Below are positions 24,324-33,527 of a DNA stretch of 64,000 nucleotides, piece after piece; the first letter of the stretch is position 1; each line of letters begins with the position of its first letter. The stretch is from Bin87 sp965220505 (GTDB lineage Bacteria; Chloroflexota; Dehalococcoidia; Lucifugimonadales; UBA3495). The DNA lies in contig CBDCQE010000002.1 of NCBI GenBank assembly GCA_965220505.1, forward strand, positions 1 to 64,000, read 5' to 3'. The position numbers and the translations under genes were made by a program. Under the pieces are notes generated by a model. That model had not been told where the DNA came from, made no database searches, and saw nothing but the letters and a program-made list of their open reading frames with translations.

Positions 24324-25586
24324 CTACCGCTCTCCCACTCCCAGGTGACGCTCGATACGGCCGCTGATGTGCGACATGCCGTAGCAGAATATCCAGAACA
24401 CCAGGGCCAGGAAGATAAACACCTCCTGCACGTCGTCCAGGTATGGCAGCATGCCACCTTCGACGTAGGTGGTGGCAAACTTGCGGCTGAGTTCGACGAT
24501 GTCCAGCATCCCGATGATATAGACAAGACTGGTATCCTTGAACAGGGCAATGAACTGGCCCACAATGGCCGGAATGACGTTGCGGATGGCCTGGGGCAGT
24601 GATATCAGCAGCGTGGTCTGCCAGCCGGGCAGTCCCAACGCGCGGGCGGCTTCGGCCTGCCCGGGATGGAGCGCCTGCAATCCTCCGCGAATGTTTTCCG
24701 CCATGTAGGCGGCGCTGAAGAGCGTAATGATGATGGCAGCGCGCAGCAGGGCGTTGAGCGGGAAGTTTTCCGGGAACGCCAGCGGAACCAGGACCTGCGA
24801 CATGAAGAGCAGGGTTATAAGGGGTACGCCTCGAAAGACCTCGATGAAGACCACGCACAGCAGCTTGACCACGGGCAGCCGACTGCGCCGTCCCAGGGCC
24901 AGCGCGATCCCGATAGGAAAGCTGACCACGATGCCGGCCACCGCCAGCAGGAGGTTCAGCATCAACCCGCCCCAGTACAACACGGAGACCGGCTGCAGAC
25001 CGGGAACTCCGGGAAGGCCGCGAAGGAGCACCAGGGTCAGCAAGAACGCGGCCACGCTGAGGATGGCGACCCAACGCCAGGTGCCCAATCGAGTGTAACG
25101 GGCCAGCGCCCAGCCCAGCAGCAGAGACGGCACATTGGCCAGGAGGAGAAGGCGCACGTCCCACCCCATGCGTTCCAGGCTGTAGGGCAGGAACGCAAAC
25201 AGCGCGACCACCGTGGCGACGATGATAGCGATACGCCGGGTCAAGCCCCCGCCGGCCACTCCCCACGAGATTCCCAACAGCAGTGTCACCAGCAGCAGGG
25301 CGGCCTGGGGCCTCCAGAAGCAATTCTGTCCGGCACATGCCTGATCGGTATTGTACTGGCCGATGAGCAGCAGGCCGCCCAGGGTCGAAACCACCGTAAA
25401 GTCGGCGTCGATGAACAGCCAACGCAGGCCGTACCACAGGGCCCAGGCCGCCAACACTCCGACCACAACCGTGAGAGCTGAGTTGTACCAGGTGCTGAAC
25501 AGGTTGGCGCGAAGCCACCCCACCAGGCCGATCTCGGAACGCGGCGGCGGCAAATAGGTGGTTGCGGGTTCGGTAACGGTGGACAC
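24324..25586 (-). CDS. aapM: General L-amino acid ABC transporter permease (AapM-like)
   Basis: A 420-residue membrane protein. The N-terminal part adds extra helices and a cysteine pair in a periplasmic loop (QACAGQNCFW), as in AapM/BztC. The C-terminal His/Glu/Gln permease domain has GIALALGRRSRLPVVKLLCV, FIEVFRGVPLITLLFM, and the ATPase-coupling EAARALGLPGWQTTLLISLP. It starts 9 nt after aapQ ends. Works as a heterodimer with AapQ. Confidence 0.92.
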   Translation of the reverse strand: MSTVTEPATTYLPPPRSEIGLVGWLRANLFSTWYNSALTVVVGVLAAWALWYGLRWLFIDADFTVVSTLGGLLLIGQYNTDQACAGQNCFWRPQAALLLVTLLLGISWGVAGGGLTRRIAIIVATVVALFAFLPYSLERMGWDVRLLLLANVPSLLLGWALARYTRLGTWRWVAILSVAAFLLTLVLLRGLPGVPGLQPVSVLYWGGLMLNLLLAVAGIVVSFPIGIALALGRRSRLPVVKLLCVVFIEVFRGVPLITLLFMSQVLVPLAFPENFPLNALLRAAIIITLFSAAYMAENIRGGLQALHPGQAEAARALGLPGWQTTLLISLPQAIRNVIPAIVGQFIALFKDTSLVYIIGMLDIVELSRKFATTYVEGGMLPYLDDVQEVFIFLALVFWIFCYGMSHISGRIERHLGVGER

Positions 25587-25595
25587 CGGTTGGAC

Positions 25596-26792
25596 TCACG
25601 CGATGCGGATGTGGCGGTTGTACAGGTTGCCGATCAGCGAGTAGGCCAGGCTCATGGCGAGATAGGCCGCCATAATGAGGATGAAAATGGAGATGGCGGG
25701 TGCGGTCTGCGTCATCGTTTTGGCAACGTTGGTGAGGTCGGCAAAGCCGATGGCGCCGGCCAGGCTGCTGTTCTTGGTGAGATTGAGACACTGGCTGATC
25801 AACGGAGGAATGATGATCCGCAGGGCCTGGGGGAAGGTGACCTGGCGCAGGGTGCTCATGGGAGAGAGACCCAGGGCGCGGGCCGCTTCGATCTGCCCCC
25901 GGCCCACGGACTGGATGCCGGCGCGGACGATCTCGGCGATGAACGACGAGGTGTACATCACCAGTCCGATCAGCAGAGCCATCAAGCCTCCTGAGATCGT
26001 AAAGCCGCCGGCGATTCGGCCGAAGGCGCCCTGGGGCGCAGGCTGAGACACGACCAGGGGGGCTCCGGCGACGAAGCTGATGACCAGCCACGCCACGGCC
26101 CCGACGACAATGGCAGTGGCGAACCCGCCGATCAGAGGATAGGACGACTGGCCGGTGGCGGCCTCGCGCTGGGTCAGACCGCGATGGACGGCGGTCCCGG
26201 CGATTATGCCGGCCACCGCAAAAGCAATCCAGAAAATGGCCGCGGCCGCTCCGTCGGGGAATGGGAAAGGTATCGAAACGCCGGCGTTGTTGATGTACAA
26301 GCGGTCGGCGATGACGTACCCCTCTCGGACCTGGGGCAGCGCCAGCACGATGTAGAACCAGAAGTAAAGCTGAATGAGCAGGGGAACGTTGCGGAAGAAC
26401 TCGATATAGACCAGGGCCACCTTGGCCACCAGCCAGTTTCCTGATAATCGGCACACGCCGACGAAGATTCCGAGCAGCGTGGCCAGGATGACGCCAACGA
26501 TGGAGACCACGATGGTATTGACCGCGGCGACGACGAAGGCGTACAGGAACGTGTCCGACGTCTCGTAGGGGAGAAAGTGCTGGCCGATGGGCGTCTGGTA
26601 AGCACGCTCCAGGAAGCTGAACCCGTAGGGAATTTCCCGCTCGTCAATGGCGTTGGCGATGTTGAAGAAGAACCAGGCGACCAGAAAGACCACCAGGAAC
26701 CCCGACAGGATCTGCGCGGTCCATTGGATGATCTGGGCATGCCGCCAGATGGGGATGCCCTGGTAGGTGAGGTTTTGCAGTATGGCGGCCAT
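25596..26792 (-). CDS. aapQ: General L-amino acid ABC transporter permease (AapQ-like)
   Basis: A 398-residue membrane protein. The permease signature is split: VGVCRLSGNWLVAKVALVYI with EFFRNVPLLIQLYFWFYIVL early, then a long insert with extra helices, then SFIAEIVRAGIQSVGRGQIE and AARALGLSPMSTLRQVTFPQ. This long insert is characteristic of AapQ/BztB. It precedes aapM by 9 nt and follows an intergenic terminator after the binding-protein gene. Confidence 0.92.
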   Translation of the reverse strand: MAAILQNLTYQGIPIWRHAQIIQWTAQILSGFLVVFLVAWFFFNIANAIDEREIPYGFSFLERAYQTPIGQHFLPYETSDTFLYAFVVAAVNTIVVSIVGVILATLLGIFVGVCRLSGNWLVAKVALVYIEFFRNVPLLIQLYFWFYIVLALPQVREGYVIADRLYINNAGVSIPFPFPDGAAAAIFWIAFAVAGIIAGTAVHRGLTQREAATGQSSYPLIGGFATAIVVGAVAWLVISFVAGAPLVVSQPAPQGAFGRIAGGFTISGGLMALLIGLVMYTSSFIAEIVRAGIQSVGRGQIEAARALGLSPMSTLRQVTFPQALRIIIPPLISQCLNLTKNSSLAGAIGFADLTNVAKTMTQTAPAISIFILIMAAYLAMSLAYSLIGNLYNRHIRIA

Positions 26793-26880
26793 CAGAAAAG
26801 GGATTAGTTCTACTTTGCCGTGTTTTCAGGTGGGCCAGATTTTAGCGCAAATCGCGCGGGAACGCCGGCCGCAGTGACGG

Positions 26881-26918
26881 GCAAAAATCGGGGGTGACCG
26901 GTCTGGACCGGTCACCCC
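26881..26918 (-). terminator. Internal terminator between aapJ and aapQ
   Basis: On the minus strand GGGGTGACCGG and CCGGTCACCCC form a long perfect stem (26891-26918) followed by CGATTTTTGC. It should let only part of the transcription continue into the permease genes, favouring the binding protein, as is common in ABC operons. Confidence 0.75.
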
Positions 26919-26950
26919 GTGAATTGCGTCGGTTACGCAGGAATGTGTGG

Positions 26951-28129
26951 TTAGCGCAAGGGAGCCGCGTAAATCTGGCCGCCCTTGGGGCAGTCCTGGC
27001 AGGGAGCGTTGGCCCACAATGCGTTGCGGCCGTTCTCCCGGGGCAGGTTGATGCCGTTGGGTCCGAGGTTGCGATCATAGATCTCGCCGTAGTTTCCGAC
27101 GGCTTTGATCACGTCCTGGGCGGAGGTCTGGCTCAATCCCAGCGGTTCCTGCCCCCAGGAACCTTCGGTACCGAGCAGACGGTCCACCTTGGTGTCACCG
27201 GTGGCAGCGCTCGCGACGTTGTCGGACGTAACCCCGTAGGCCTCGGCGTAGATCAGGATGGCCATCACGGTCTTGACGATGTCGAACCACTGGTCGTCGC
27301 CGTGGGGCACCACCGGTCCCAGCGGTTCCTCGGAGATGGTTTCCGGCAGGATGACATGGTCGTCGCGATTGGCGAGGGAGGTGCCCAGCGCCGCCAGCTG
27401 CGAGCGGTCGTTGGTAAAGGCGTCACACTGGCCGCTCTCGTAGGCGGCGACCACGGCGGCGGTGTCCTCAAAGGTCAACGCCTCGAGGTTGAGGCCGTTC
27501 TGGTTGGAGAAGTCAGCCAGGTTCAGCTCGGTGGTGGTGCCCTGGGTCACGCAGACCGAGGCGCCCTGCAGATCATAGGCGCTGCTGACCCCAAGGGACT
27601 TGTTGACCATGAAACCCTGGCCGTCGTAGAACATGGTCTGGGCGTAGTTGCCCCACTGGGCGTCGCGGGAGGTGGTCCAGGTAACGGTGCGGACCAGCAT
27701 GTCCACTTCGCCGGACTGGATGGTGGGTCCGCGCTCGGCGGCGGTGATCAGCCGAATTTCGATGGCGGAAGGATCGTTCAGGACCGCCGCGGCCAGCGCG
27801 CGGCACAGGTCGATGTCGAAGCCGACATTGGCGCCGGAGGCGTCCAGGAATCCGTAGCCGGGGACGTCGTTGCGGCTAGCGCAAATGACGTGGCCGCGGT
27901 CCATCACGGTCTGGAGGCGGTTACCGGCCTGCATAGGCATGGCTTCGGTGGGCTCGGCGGCCATCGCCTCGGTGGGCGTGGGCTCCGCAGGCATGGCGGT
28001 TGCGGCGGCGGGGGCAGTGGGTTCCGCGACGGGAGCGGGCGCGGTGGGCTCGTCTCCGGTGCAGGCCATCGCGGCCACAATGCCGGCTAGCATCATCGCG
28101 CCGGCAACGAACTTTATGTATCGCTTCAT
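26951..28129 (-). CDS. aapJ: General L-amino acid ABC transporter substrate-binding lipoprotein
   Basis: A 392-residue extracytoplasmic binding protein. Lipoprotein signal MKRYIKFVAGAMMLAG with the lipobox ending AAMAC, so the mature protein is anchored by Cys. A Pro/Ala/Glu/Met linker follows to about residue 75, then family blocks VMDRGHVICASRNDVPGYGF, VGFDIDLCRALAAAVL and CVTQGTTTELNL. The chosen ATG has GGAGGAAACG directly upstream. The substrate is inferred from the family: polar and general L-amino acids. It heads the four-gene importer operon. Confidence 0.94.
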   Translation of the reverse strand: MKRYIKFVAGAMMLAGIVAAMACTGDEPTAPAPVAEPTAPAAATAMPAEPTPTEAMAAEPTEAMPMQAGNRLQTVMDRGHVICASRNDVPGYGFLDASGANVGFDIDLCRALAAAVLNDPSAIEIRLITAAERGPTIQSGEVDMLVRTVTWTTSRDAQWGNYAQTMFYDGQGFMVNKSLGVSSAYDLQGASVCVTQGTTTELNLADFSNQNGLNLEALTFEDTAAVVAAYESGQCDAFTNDRSQLAALGTSLANRDDHVILPETISEEPLGPVVPHGDDQWFDIVKTVMAILIYAEAYGVTSDNVASAATGDTKVDRLLGTEGSWGQEPLGLSQTSAQDVIKAVGNYGEIYDRNLGPNGINLPRENGRNALWANAPCQDCPKGGQIYAAPLR

Positions 28130-28253
28130 CAAACGTTTCCTCCTTGGGTTTCTATGGCACGCTTCGGTGGCGCAAACTGCCGCCAATCATAGGACAGCGC
28201 ACTCCGTTTTGACAATCATAACGGCGACGCAAATGAGTGAATATGCGAGCCCG

Positions 28254-29039
28254 CTACGCAAATGACCACAAAGAGAGGGCGGTGCCGCCGAATATCTTTG
28301 CCAGGTCGGCCGGGGGACACCACTCCTCCATCTGCTGCCGGGTGTAACGCAGGGAATTGCGGTAGCCTTCGCGGTTGGTCACGCGGGGCCAGTCCGAGCC
28401 CCAGATCATGCGATCCGGTCCGAAGGCATCGTAGGCCATGCGCACGTAGGGCGGCGTGTTTCGGTAAGGGAAGGGCGGATCGCTGATCTCGCCCATGCCG
28501 TGGATCTTCATCACCGTATTCGGGAAGCGCGCCAGGGTCAGGGACTGCCGAAACACGTCGTCGGGCGGCATTTCCGGCGCACCGATGGCGTGGATGCCCA
28601 TGCCGGCCAGGTGCTCTATGATGACGGTGAGATTGGGAAGTTCCTCAACCAGCGCGGCAAATTCGTCGGACGCGAAACCCTCGGCCGGCCCGCCGACGCT
28701 GACGGACACGCCCAATCGGGCGGCGGCCCGCCAGATGGCCAAGGGGTCGTTTCCCGGCGAGCGGTGGAAGTTGCGGATGCGCAGGGTCTCGGCGCCGGCG
28801 TCGCGCAGGCCTTCCAGGGTGTCGGGGGCCGCCGGGTCGTCGACATCCACGCGGCAGACCACGGCGAGGCGACCTGGGAAGCGCTGGCGGCATTCCAGCA
28901 CATAGGAGTTGTCCAGGGTGGCGGTGGACTGCACCAGCACGGTTTTCGCCACGCCGTTCAGCTCCATCTGGGCCAGCAGCATCTCCACCGGCTCGTAGTG
29001 GTCGCGGCCGATGTGGACGTGAGTATCGACGATTTGCAT
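28254..29039 (-). CDS. Amidohydrolase family protein (PF04909-type)
   Basis: A 261-residue metal-dependent TIM-barrel hydrolase or decarboxylase. The N-terminal metal motif is VDTHVHIGRDH. VIIEHLAGMG gives the barrel His, and the C-terminal IWGSDWPRVTN gives the catalytic Asp. The start MQIVDTHVH at 29039 is chosen because it places the metal motif at the family position. The substrate is unknown; neighbours (Rieske oxygenase, LLM enzymes) suggest ring or lactone catabolism. Confidence 0.9.
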   Translation of the reverse strand: MQIVDTHVHIGRDHYEPVEMLLAQMELNGVAKTVLVQSTATLDNSYVLECRQRFPGRLAVVCRVDVDDPAAPDTLEGLRDAGAETLRIRNFHRSPGNDPLAIWRAAARLGVSVSVGGPAEGFASDEFAALVEELPNLTVIIEHLAGMGIHAIGAPEMPPDDVFRQSLTLARFPNTVMKIHGMGEISDPPFPYRNTPPYVRMAYDAFGPDRMIWGSDWPRVTNREGYRNSLRYTRQQMEEWCPPADLAKIFGGTALSLWSFA

Positions 29040-29087
29040 TGGGATAATCCCCTGCGGCGCGGAGTGGCCAGCACTGACCATTACCGG

Positions 29088-29405
29088 TCAGTACGAATTG
29101 CTAAGCTTTATGATGAGGATGGAGAAAAGAACGCCATTGATGACGCCGCCGCCGAGCACCGCTCCGGCAGTAATCCATTTCATTCGGTTGAAAAGTTTGT
29201 CCACATCGTCGGGCTGATCGTCGCCCTGCTGAAGCGACGATATTTTACCCCGAGTGCGTCCACCGGTTGCCCTTGCTTTTTCGACCAACGATTTTTCAAG
29301 AACTAATGGCTTTACCAACTCGATCATCGCGTCAACCTGATCGGCGGGATAACCCTGCGCTATCAGGGTAGCCCGAACATCGTTCAGTGTTGCCATCGTG
29401 GTCAT
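29088..29405 (-). CDS. Small protein with coiled-coil region and C-terminal anchor
   Basis: A 105-residue protein from ATG 29405: MTTMATLNDVRATLIAQGYP begins a helical region with a UBA-like look (GYPADQVDAMIELV), a charged middle (QQGDDQPDDVDKLFNRMK), and one C-terminal membrane helix. It is divergent from the Rieske oxygenase, sharing a 112-bp promoter region. No family recognised. Confidence 0.6.
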   Translation of the reverse strand: MTTMATLNDVRATLIAQGYPADQVDAMIELVKPLVLEKSLVEKARATGGRTRGKISSLQQGDDQPDDVDKLFNRMKWITAGAVLGGGVINGVLFSILIIKLSNSY

Positions 29406-29517
29406 TTTTGCATCCTTGCCAGACCATGTGCTGGCTCTTGACCGTATCGACGACGCCAGCATAGCAAATCAGCACATTTGCTGCTACTCTGACAGTCATC
29501 CAGAGGAGGTATGCACT

Positions 29518-30822
29518 ATGATTTCGCAAGCAGAAAATGTGACGCTCACGCAAGTCGGGGCAGGCACGCCCATGGGCGAACTGATGCGCCGCTACTGGAT
29601 GCCCGCCCTGCTGTCCTGGGAGTTGGCGGAGCAGGACGGAGAGCCGGTTCGGGTCAAGCTGCTGGGCGAGGAACTGGTGGCCTTCCGCGACACCGACGGG
29701 CGCATCGGCCTGCTTGACGAGTTCTGCCCGCACCGCCTGGTGTCGCTGTGGCTGGGCCGCAACGAAGACTGCGGCCTGCGCTGCGTGTACCACGGCTGGA
29801 AGTTCGACGTGGACGGGCAGTGCGTGGACATGATGAACGAGCCGGAGGACAGCGACTTTCCGTCCAAGATGACAACAGCTTCCTATCCGACCATCGAGTT
29901 GGGTGGCGTCATCTGGGCCTACATGGGCCCGAAGGAACACATGCCGCCGCCGCCGAAGTTCGAATGGGCGGCCGTGCCGGCTACCCATCGCCACGTCACC
30001 AAGAACATCCAGGAGTGCAACTGGCTGCAGGCGCTGGAGGGCGGGATCGACTCGGCGCACGCCACCATCCTGCACCGCACGCTGCGGGTGGACACGCCCC
30101 ACGCCGGCCTGCGGGTCGACTCGCCGCATGTGCAGGGCAAGCCGCCGGAACTGGAGGTGGACATCACGGACTACGGCTACCGCTATGCGGGCATCCGGTC
30201 GCTGGGCGACGAGGGCAACCACGTGCGGGCGTACCACTTCGTGATGCCCTTCCACCAGATCCGCGCCAGCCAGCGCGGCTATCGCGGACAGGCGGGTCCC
30301 GTAGGGTTCCTCGCCTCCGGTCACATGTGGGTACCCATGGATGACCACAACGTGATGGTGTGGAACTGGGACCTCTCCTACGATGAGCCCATCGAGGAGC
30401 AGGAACGTGTCGACATGGACCGCGGCTATGGCCGTGGGCCGGAGCACATGCTGGACGACTTCCGCACCCGGGTGAATCGGGACAACAACTGGATGATCAA
30501 CCGGTCGGTGCAGAAGACGGAGACGTTCAGCGGCATCGACGGGGTGAACGCCCAGGACGTGGCGGTGCAGGAGAGCATGGGCCACGTAGTGGACCGGTCG
30601 CGCGAAAACCTGAGCCGAACCGACATGGCTATCATCTACGCCCGGCGACAGTTGTTGCAGGCGGCCCGCACAGTGGCCGAGGGCGGATCGCCTCCGGGCG
30701 TCGGCGACAATTACTACATGCTGCGTCCGTCACAGGCGATCCTGCCGGTGGGCGTGGACTGGCGTGACGCGCTATGGGACGACCTGTATCCGGACGGGTC
30801 GCAGTCACGGAACGGGAAGTAG
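29518..30822 (+). CDS. Rieske non-haem iron oxygenase, alpha subunit
   Basis: A 434-residue ring-hydroxylating-type oxygenase. The Rieske [2Fe-2S] ligands are in EFCPHRLVSL and RCVYHGWKFD. The mononuclear iron site is in GGIDSAHATILHR (Asp-x2-His-x4-His). The layout matches the phthalate-dioxygenase-like single-component alpha subunits. The ribosome site AGAGGAGG lies at 29501-29508. No ferredoxin or reductase gene is adjacent; the reductase at 13300 is far away. The substrate is unknown. Confidence 0.93.
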   Translation: MISQAENVTLTQVGAGTPMGELMRRYWMPALLSWELAEQDGEPVRVKLLGEELVAFRDTDGRIGLLDEFCPHRLVSLWLGRNEDCGLRCVYHGWKFDVDGQCVDMMNEPEDSDFPSKMTTASYPTIELGGVIWAYMGPKEHMPPPPKFEWAAVPATHRHVTKNIQECNWLQALEGGIDSAHATILHRTLRVDTPHAGLRVDSPHVQGKPPELEVDITDYGYRYAGIRSLGDEGNHVRAYHFVMPFHQIRASQRGYRGQAGPVGFLASGHMWVPMDDHNVMVWNWDLSYDEPIEEQERVDMDRGYGRGPEHMLDDFRTRVNRDNNWMINRSVQKTETFSGIDGVNAQDVAVQESMGHVVDRSRENLSRTDMAIIYARRQLLQAARTVAEGGSPPGVGDNYYMLRPSQAILPVGVDWRDALWDDLYPDGSQSRNGK

Positions 30823-30836
30823 TGGGATGGGATGTT

Positions 30837-30873
30837 GGCATAGCCGGCGGTCGAATAAAACCGCGGCTATGCC
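30837..30873. other. Strong hairpin downstream of the Rieske gene
   Basis: GGCATAGCCG-G-CGG pairs with CCG-CGGCTATGCC around an A-rich loop. There is no T tract, so it may be a transcript-end stabiliser. The stretch 30874-30934 has nothing else visible. Confidence 0.45.
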
Positions 30874-30934
30874 TATACCGTTGTGGGGGACCTACATCCT
30901 CAAAGAGCGAGCGTCCGACCGACTGTACGACGCT

Positions 30935-31021
30935 ATAATCCACCACGCGACTGGACATCTGCCTGTCGAGCCGGCGCAGTTGGTCTCGTGCCGTGTCTGA
31001 GTATTCAATCGTCCAGGGCAA
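30935..31021 (-). pseudogene. Truncated RelE/ParE toxin, N-terminal fragment
   Basis: From a TTG at 31021, 29 residues match the start of RelE toxins: PWTIEYSDTARDQLRRLDRQ followed by MSSRVVDY. After that point the same frame runs through unrelated sequence, including the hairpin at 30837, and no other frame restores the RelE core. The catalytic part is therefore missing. It overlaps the intact antitoxin gene by 17 nt. Confidence 0.72.
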
Positions 31022-31232
31022 GGTCCCGTCTCACCTCGGCAGATGAATAGACACGTTCCTTGCCGGCGCGGATGCGCTTGAGGATCTCTATGGACAGATA
31101 ATAGTCCTCAATATCCTCCATCCCGCGTTCGATGATCTCCCGTAGGAGGTATTCTTTTGAGCGACCTGTTTCGGACGCAAGGAGATTCAGCCGATCCTCA
31201 AATTCGGGTGAAAGGTCAATCGTAGTTGCCAT
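31005..31232 (-). CDS. RelB/ribbon-helix-helix antitoxin
   Basis: A 75-residue protein: MATTIDLSPEFEDRLNLLAS, then TGRSKEYLLREIIERGMED, the ribbon-helix-helix pattern, and a C-terminal toxin-binding helix (EILKRIRAGKERVYSSAEVR). It is intact although its toxin partner is truncated, so it could now act as an orphan repressor or a trans-acting antitoxin. ATG 31232 fits the family; a start at 31259 is possible. Confidence 0.82.
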   Translation of the reverse strand: MATTIDLSPEFEDRLNLLASETGRSKEYLLREIIERGMEDIEDYYLSIEILKRIRAGKERVYSSAEVRRDLALDD

Positions 31233-31351
31233 GCGCGCTGCCCCACGAAATGTTGCCATCGTTGCTTCGAGTCTACATTGGGAGGGCACCAAACAATAGG
31301 AGCAGGTTTGGAACCCGCTCCTACTAACTTCGTCGGAAACAGGTTTCCGAA

Positions 31352-32503
31352 TCAGCCTTCCTTCAGCGCCGGTATCACCTTGGTGCCGAGGAGTTCGACG
31401 GAGCGCATCACGTCCTCGTGGGCCATGTGACCCTCATTGCCGTAGATGAGGATGTAGCCGGGATCGAGGTCCCTGCGGATGTGGCGCAGCTTCTCGGTCA
31501 CGGTCTCGGGGCTGCCGACGATGATGTTGTAGGCGGCCTGCAGGTCCTCGTAGGTCATGCGGCGACCCATGGTGCCGGTGCCGATGAGGGGGCGCGACAT
31601 CTTGATGCGCAGGGCCTCACGGGACTGGTAGCCGGGCGGGTCGTTGAATTCCATGGGCCCGCGGTTGCGGTGGTTCTCGGTCCACAGGAAGGTGCGCCCG
31701 ATCTCCTGGGCCTTCTCGTCGGTGTCGGCGACGAGGCAGCGGATCAGGTAGCCGAAGTGCTCGGGGCCAGCCTCGTAGCCTTCCTCGGCGGCGGTCTCGT
31801 GGTAGATGCCCTTGAGCTGCTTGGTGAGGTCCAGCAGGGAACCCAGGTTCATGTACGGGTAGCGGTGCTTGGCGGCCCAGATGACGGACTCGGGGCTGCC
31901 GGTGCCGGGGAACCAGACCGGGGGGTGTGGCTTCTGGATGGGCACCACCCAGGGGTTGACCATGCGGTGGGGCCAGTACTCGCCCTCCCAGCGGAAGGGG
32001 CCGGGCTGGGTCCAGCATTTGACGATGAGGTCGTGGGCCTCCTCGAAACGCGGGCGGTTCTCGGTGGGCGGGTAACCGGCGTGGAGGGTCTCCACGGCGG
32101 TGCCGCGGACGAAGCCGGAGATGACGCGGCCGCCGCTGATGCAGTCCAGCATGGCGATTTCTTCGGCCATCTTGACCGGGTCATTGACGGCGATGACGTT
32201 GCCCAGCATGGCGATCTTCGCCTTCTTGGTGCGCTGGGTGATGACGGCCGCGTCCACATTGACGGAGGGCTTCATGCACCAGTAAGAGCTGTGGTGCTCG
32301 TTGGACATGATGCCGTCGAAATTGACCTCATCGGCCAGTTGGTATTGGTCGTGGTAGTTGGAGTAGAGGACGTGGGCCTTTTCGGGGTCGAAATAGGTAT
32401 TGGGGAAGTGCATCCGCCCCGATTCCCAACCTTCCAGGTCATCCTCGGTGACGTGGCCATAGGGCTGTTCGGAGAACCAGAATACTTCGAGTTCGTGCGC
32501 CAT
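31352..32503 (-). CDS. LLM-class flavin-dependent monooxygenase
   Basis: A 383-residue luciferase-like barrel. It begins MAHELEVFWFSEQPYGHVTE, has MSNEHHSSYWCMKPSVNVDA, AMLGNVIAVNDPVKMAEEIA, LDCISGGRVISGFVRGTAVE and KPHPPVWFPGTGSPESVIWA. It is more similar to long-chain LLM monooxygenases than to the F420-type copy at 21934. The substrate is unknown. A family C repeat and then an alpha/beta hydrolase lie upstream on the same strand, suggesting a loose catabolic cluster. Confidence 0.92.
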   Translation of the reverse strand: MAHELEVFWFSEQPYGHVTEDDLEGWESGRMHFPNTYFDPEKAHVLYSNYHDQYQLADEVNFDGIMSNEHHSSYWCMKPSVNVDAAVITQRTKKAKIAMLGNVIAVNDPVKMAEEIAMLDCISGGRVISGFVRGTAVETLHAGYPPTENRPRFEEAHDLIVKCWTQPGPFRWEGEYWPHRMVNPWVVPIQKPHPPVWFPGTGSPESVIWAAKHRYPYMNLGSLLDLTKQLKGIYHETAAEEGYEAGPEHFGYLIRCLVADTDEKAQEIGRTFLWTENHRNRGPMEFNDPPGYQSREALRIKMSRPLIGTGTMGRRMTYEDLQAAYNIIVGSPETVTEKLRHIRRDLDPGYILIYGNEGHMAHEDVMRSVELLGTKVIPALKEG

Positions 32504-32524
32504 GATGTTCGCTCCTTTGGGGAA

Positions 32525-32606
32525 ATTTGCATGGATGTACAGGATTCACAGGATCGAATAGATTTACGGAATCCTTATCCCGTTCATCCTGCTTATCCAT
32601 GCAAAT
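32525..32606. repeat. Family C inverted repeat
   Basis: ATTTGCATGGATGTACAGGA is mirrored by TCCTGCTTATCCATGCAAAT. It fills the gap between the LLM gene and the hydrolase gene. Confidence 0.85.
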
Positions 32607-32646
32607 GGTTCCCGTGTCCAAAAGTGGGTGCGCGCTGGGATCAGAG

Positions 32647-33441
32647 TTAGAGGCTGTTGAGGAATCCGGTGACGGCGGCGACGAATTCGCCGCGCTTTTC
32701 CACGGCCGGCGAGTGCCCGCAGTTGTCGATGATGCGCAACTGGCTGCCCTGGATCGCCTGCTGGAACAGGTGGCCGCACTCGACCGGGATGATGGCGTCC
32801 TGGTTGCCCCAGACGATCAGGGTGGGCGTGCCGACGCGGGACAGCGTATGCGGCAGGCTGGGGTTGTGGAGGTAGGGTTTCCAGCAAAGCTGCGAGGCCG
32901 TGATGGCGTTGGAGTGGACCACCAACTGTTCCTCGGGGGACAGTTCGCGGGCGTAGTTTTCGTAGTTCTCCACCTGGCTGGGGTCGTGGAAACGCTGCTG
33001 AAGGCGGGTTTCGGCGGACACCATGAATATCTCCGCTATCTCGCCCTCCCGAGGCTTGATACCGGCCGGATCCACCAGCACCAGGGCGTTGATGTTGTGG
33101 TCGTCCATGGCCGCCATTTCAGCTGAAACCCAACCGCCCATTGAAGAGCCCATCAGGATGATGTCCTGCAGGCCCAGGGCGTCGATGAACATGTGGTTGA
33201 AATGGGCCACGTCGTGGATGGTCTTGATCCAGTCAGGGGCCTCGGTGCCGTTGAAGCCGGGCTGACTGGGGACGTACACGGTGTACTCGGCGGACAGGTC
33301 CTCGTGCCAGGCCTGCCAGCCGTTGGAGCCGCCGGCGCCATGGAAGAAAACCAGCGGCGGACCACTGCCGCCGGAGAACATTTCGACGGCAGTACCGTTG
33401 ACATTTACGGTAGTGCGGGAACCACTCTGAACTGTTGTCAT
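32647..33441 (-). CDS. Alpha/beta hydrolase (copy 1)
   Basis: A 264-residue hydrolase. The oxyanion region is VFFHGAGGSNGW, the nucleophile Ser is in MGSSMGGWVS, the acid Asp in VWGNQDAIIP and the base His in DNCGHSPAVE. It is clearly a paralogue of 60956-61753 (shared IWG/VWG-QDAIIPV and IIDNCGH). It may be a C-C or ester hydrolase acting downstream of the Rieske or LLM enzymes; this is inference from context only. Confidence 0.91.
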   Translation of the reverse strand: MTTVQSGSRTTVNVNGTAVEMFSGGSGPPLVFFHGAGGSNGWQAWHEDLSAEYTVYVPSQPGFNGTEAPDWIKTIHDVAHFNHMFIDALGLQDIILMGSSMGGWVSAEMAAMDDHNINALVLVDPAGIKPREGEIAEIFMVSAETRLQQRFHDPSQVENYENYARELSPEEQLVVHSNAITASQLCWKPYLHNPSLPHTLSRVGTPTLIVWGNQDAIIPVECGHLFQQAIQGSQLRIIDNCGHSPAVEKRGEFVAAVTGFLNSL

Positions 33442-33527
33442 ACTCTCGTTCCTGTGCGGGGTGAGGATGGCATTATTCTGTTACAGGGGTAGAGGGATGT
33501 CAAGGTAAAGCGCGGGGGCGGTGGTAT

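Noticed and set aside
24277..26454. 725-codon open frame on the minus strand across both permease genes
   Set aside because: It is the out-of-frame reading of aapM and aapQ; the protein is Arg/Pro/His-rich without any family pattern.
29511..29717. Start of the Rieske gene region at an earlier ATG in another frame
   Set aside because: Only the frame from 29518 gives the Rieske motifs, and its ribosome site is better placed.
30632..30934. Extension of the RelE fragment to 129 codons
   Set aside because: After residue 29 the sequence has no RelE similarity and crosses a hairpin and the end of the Rieske gene.
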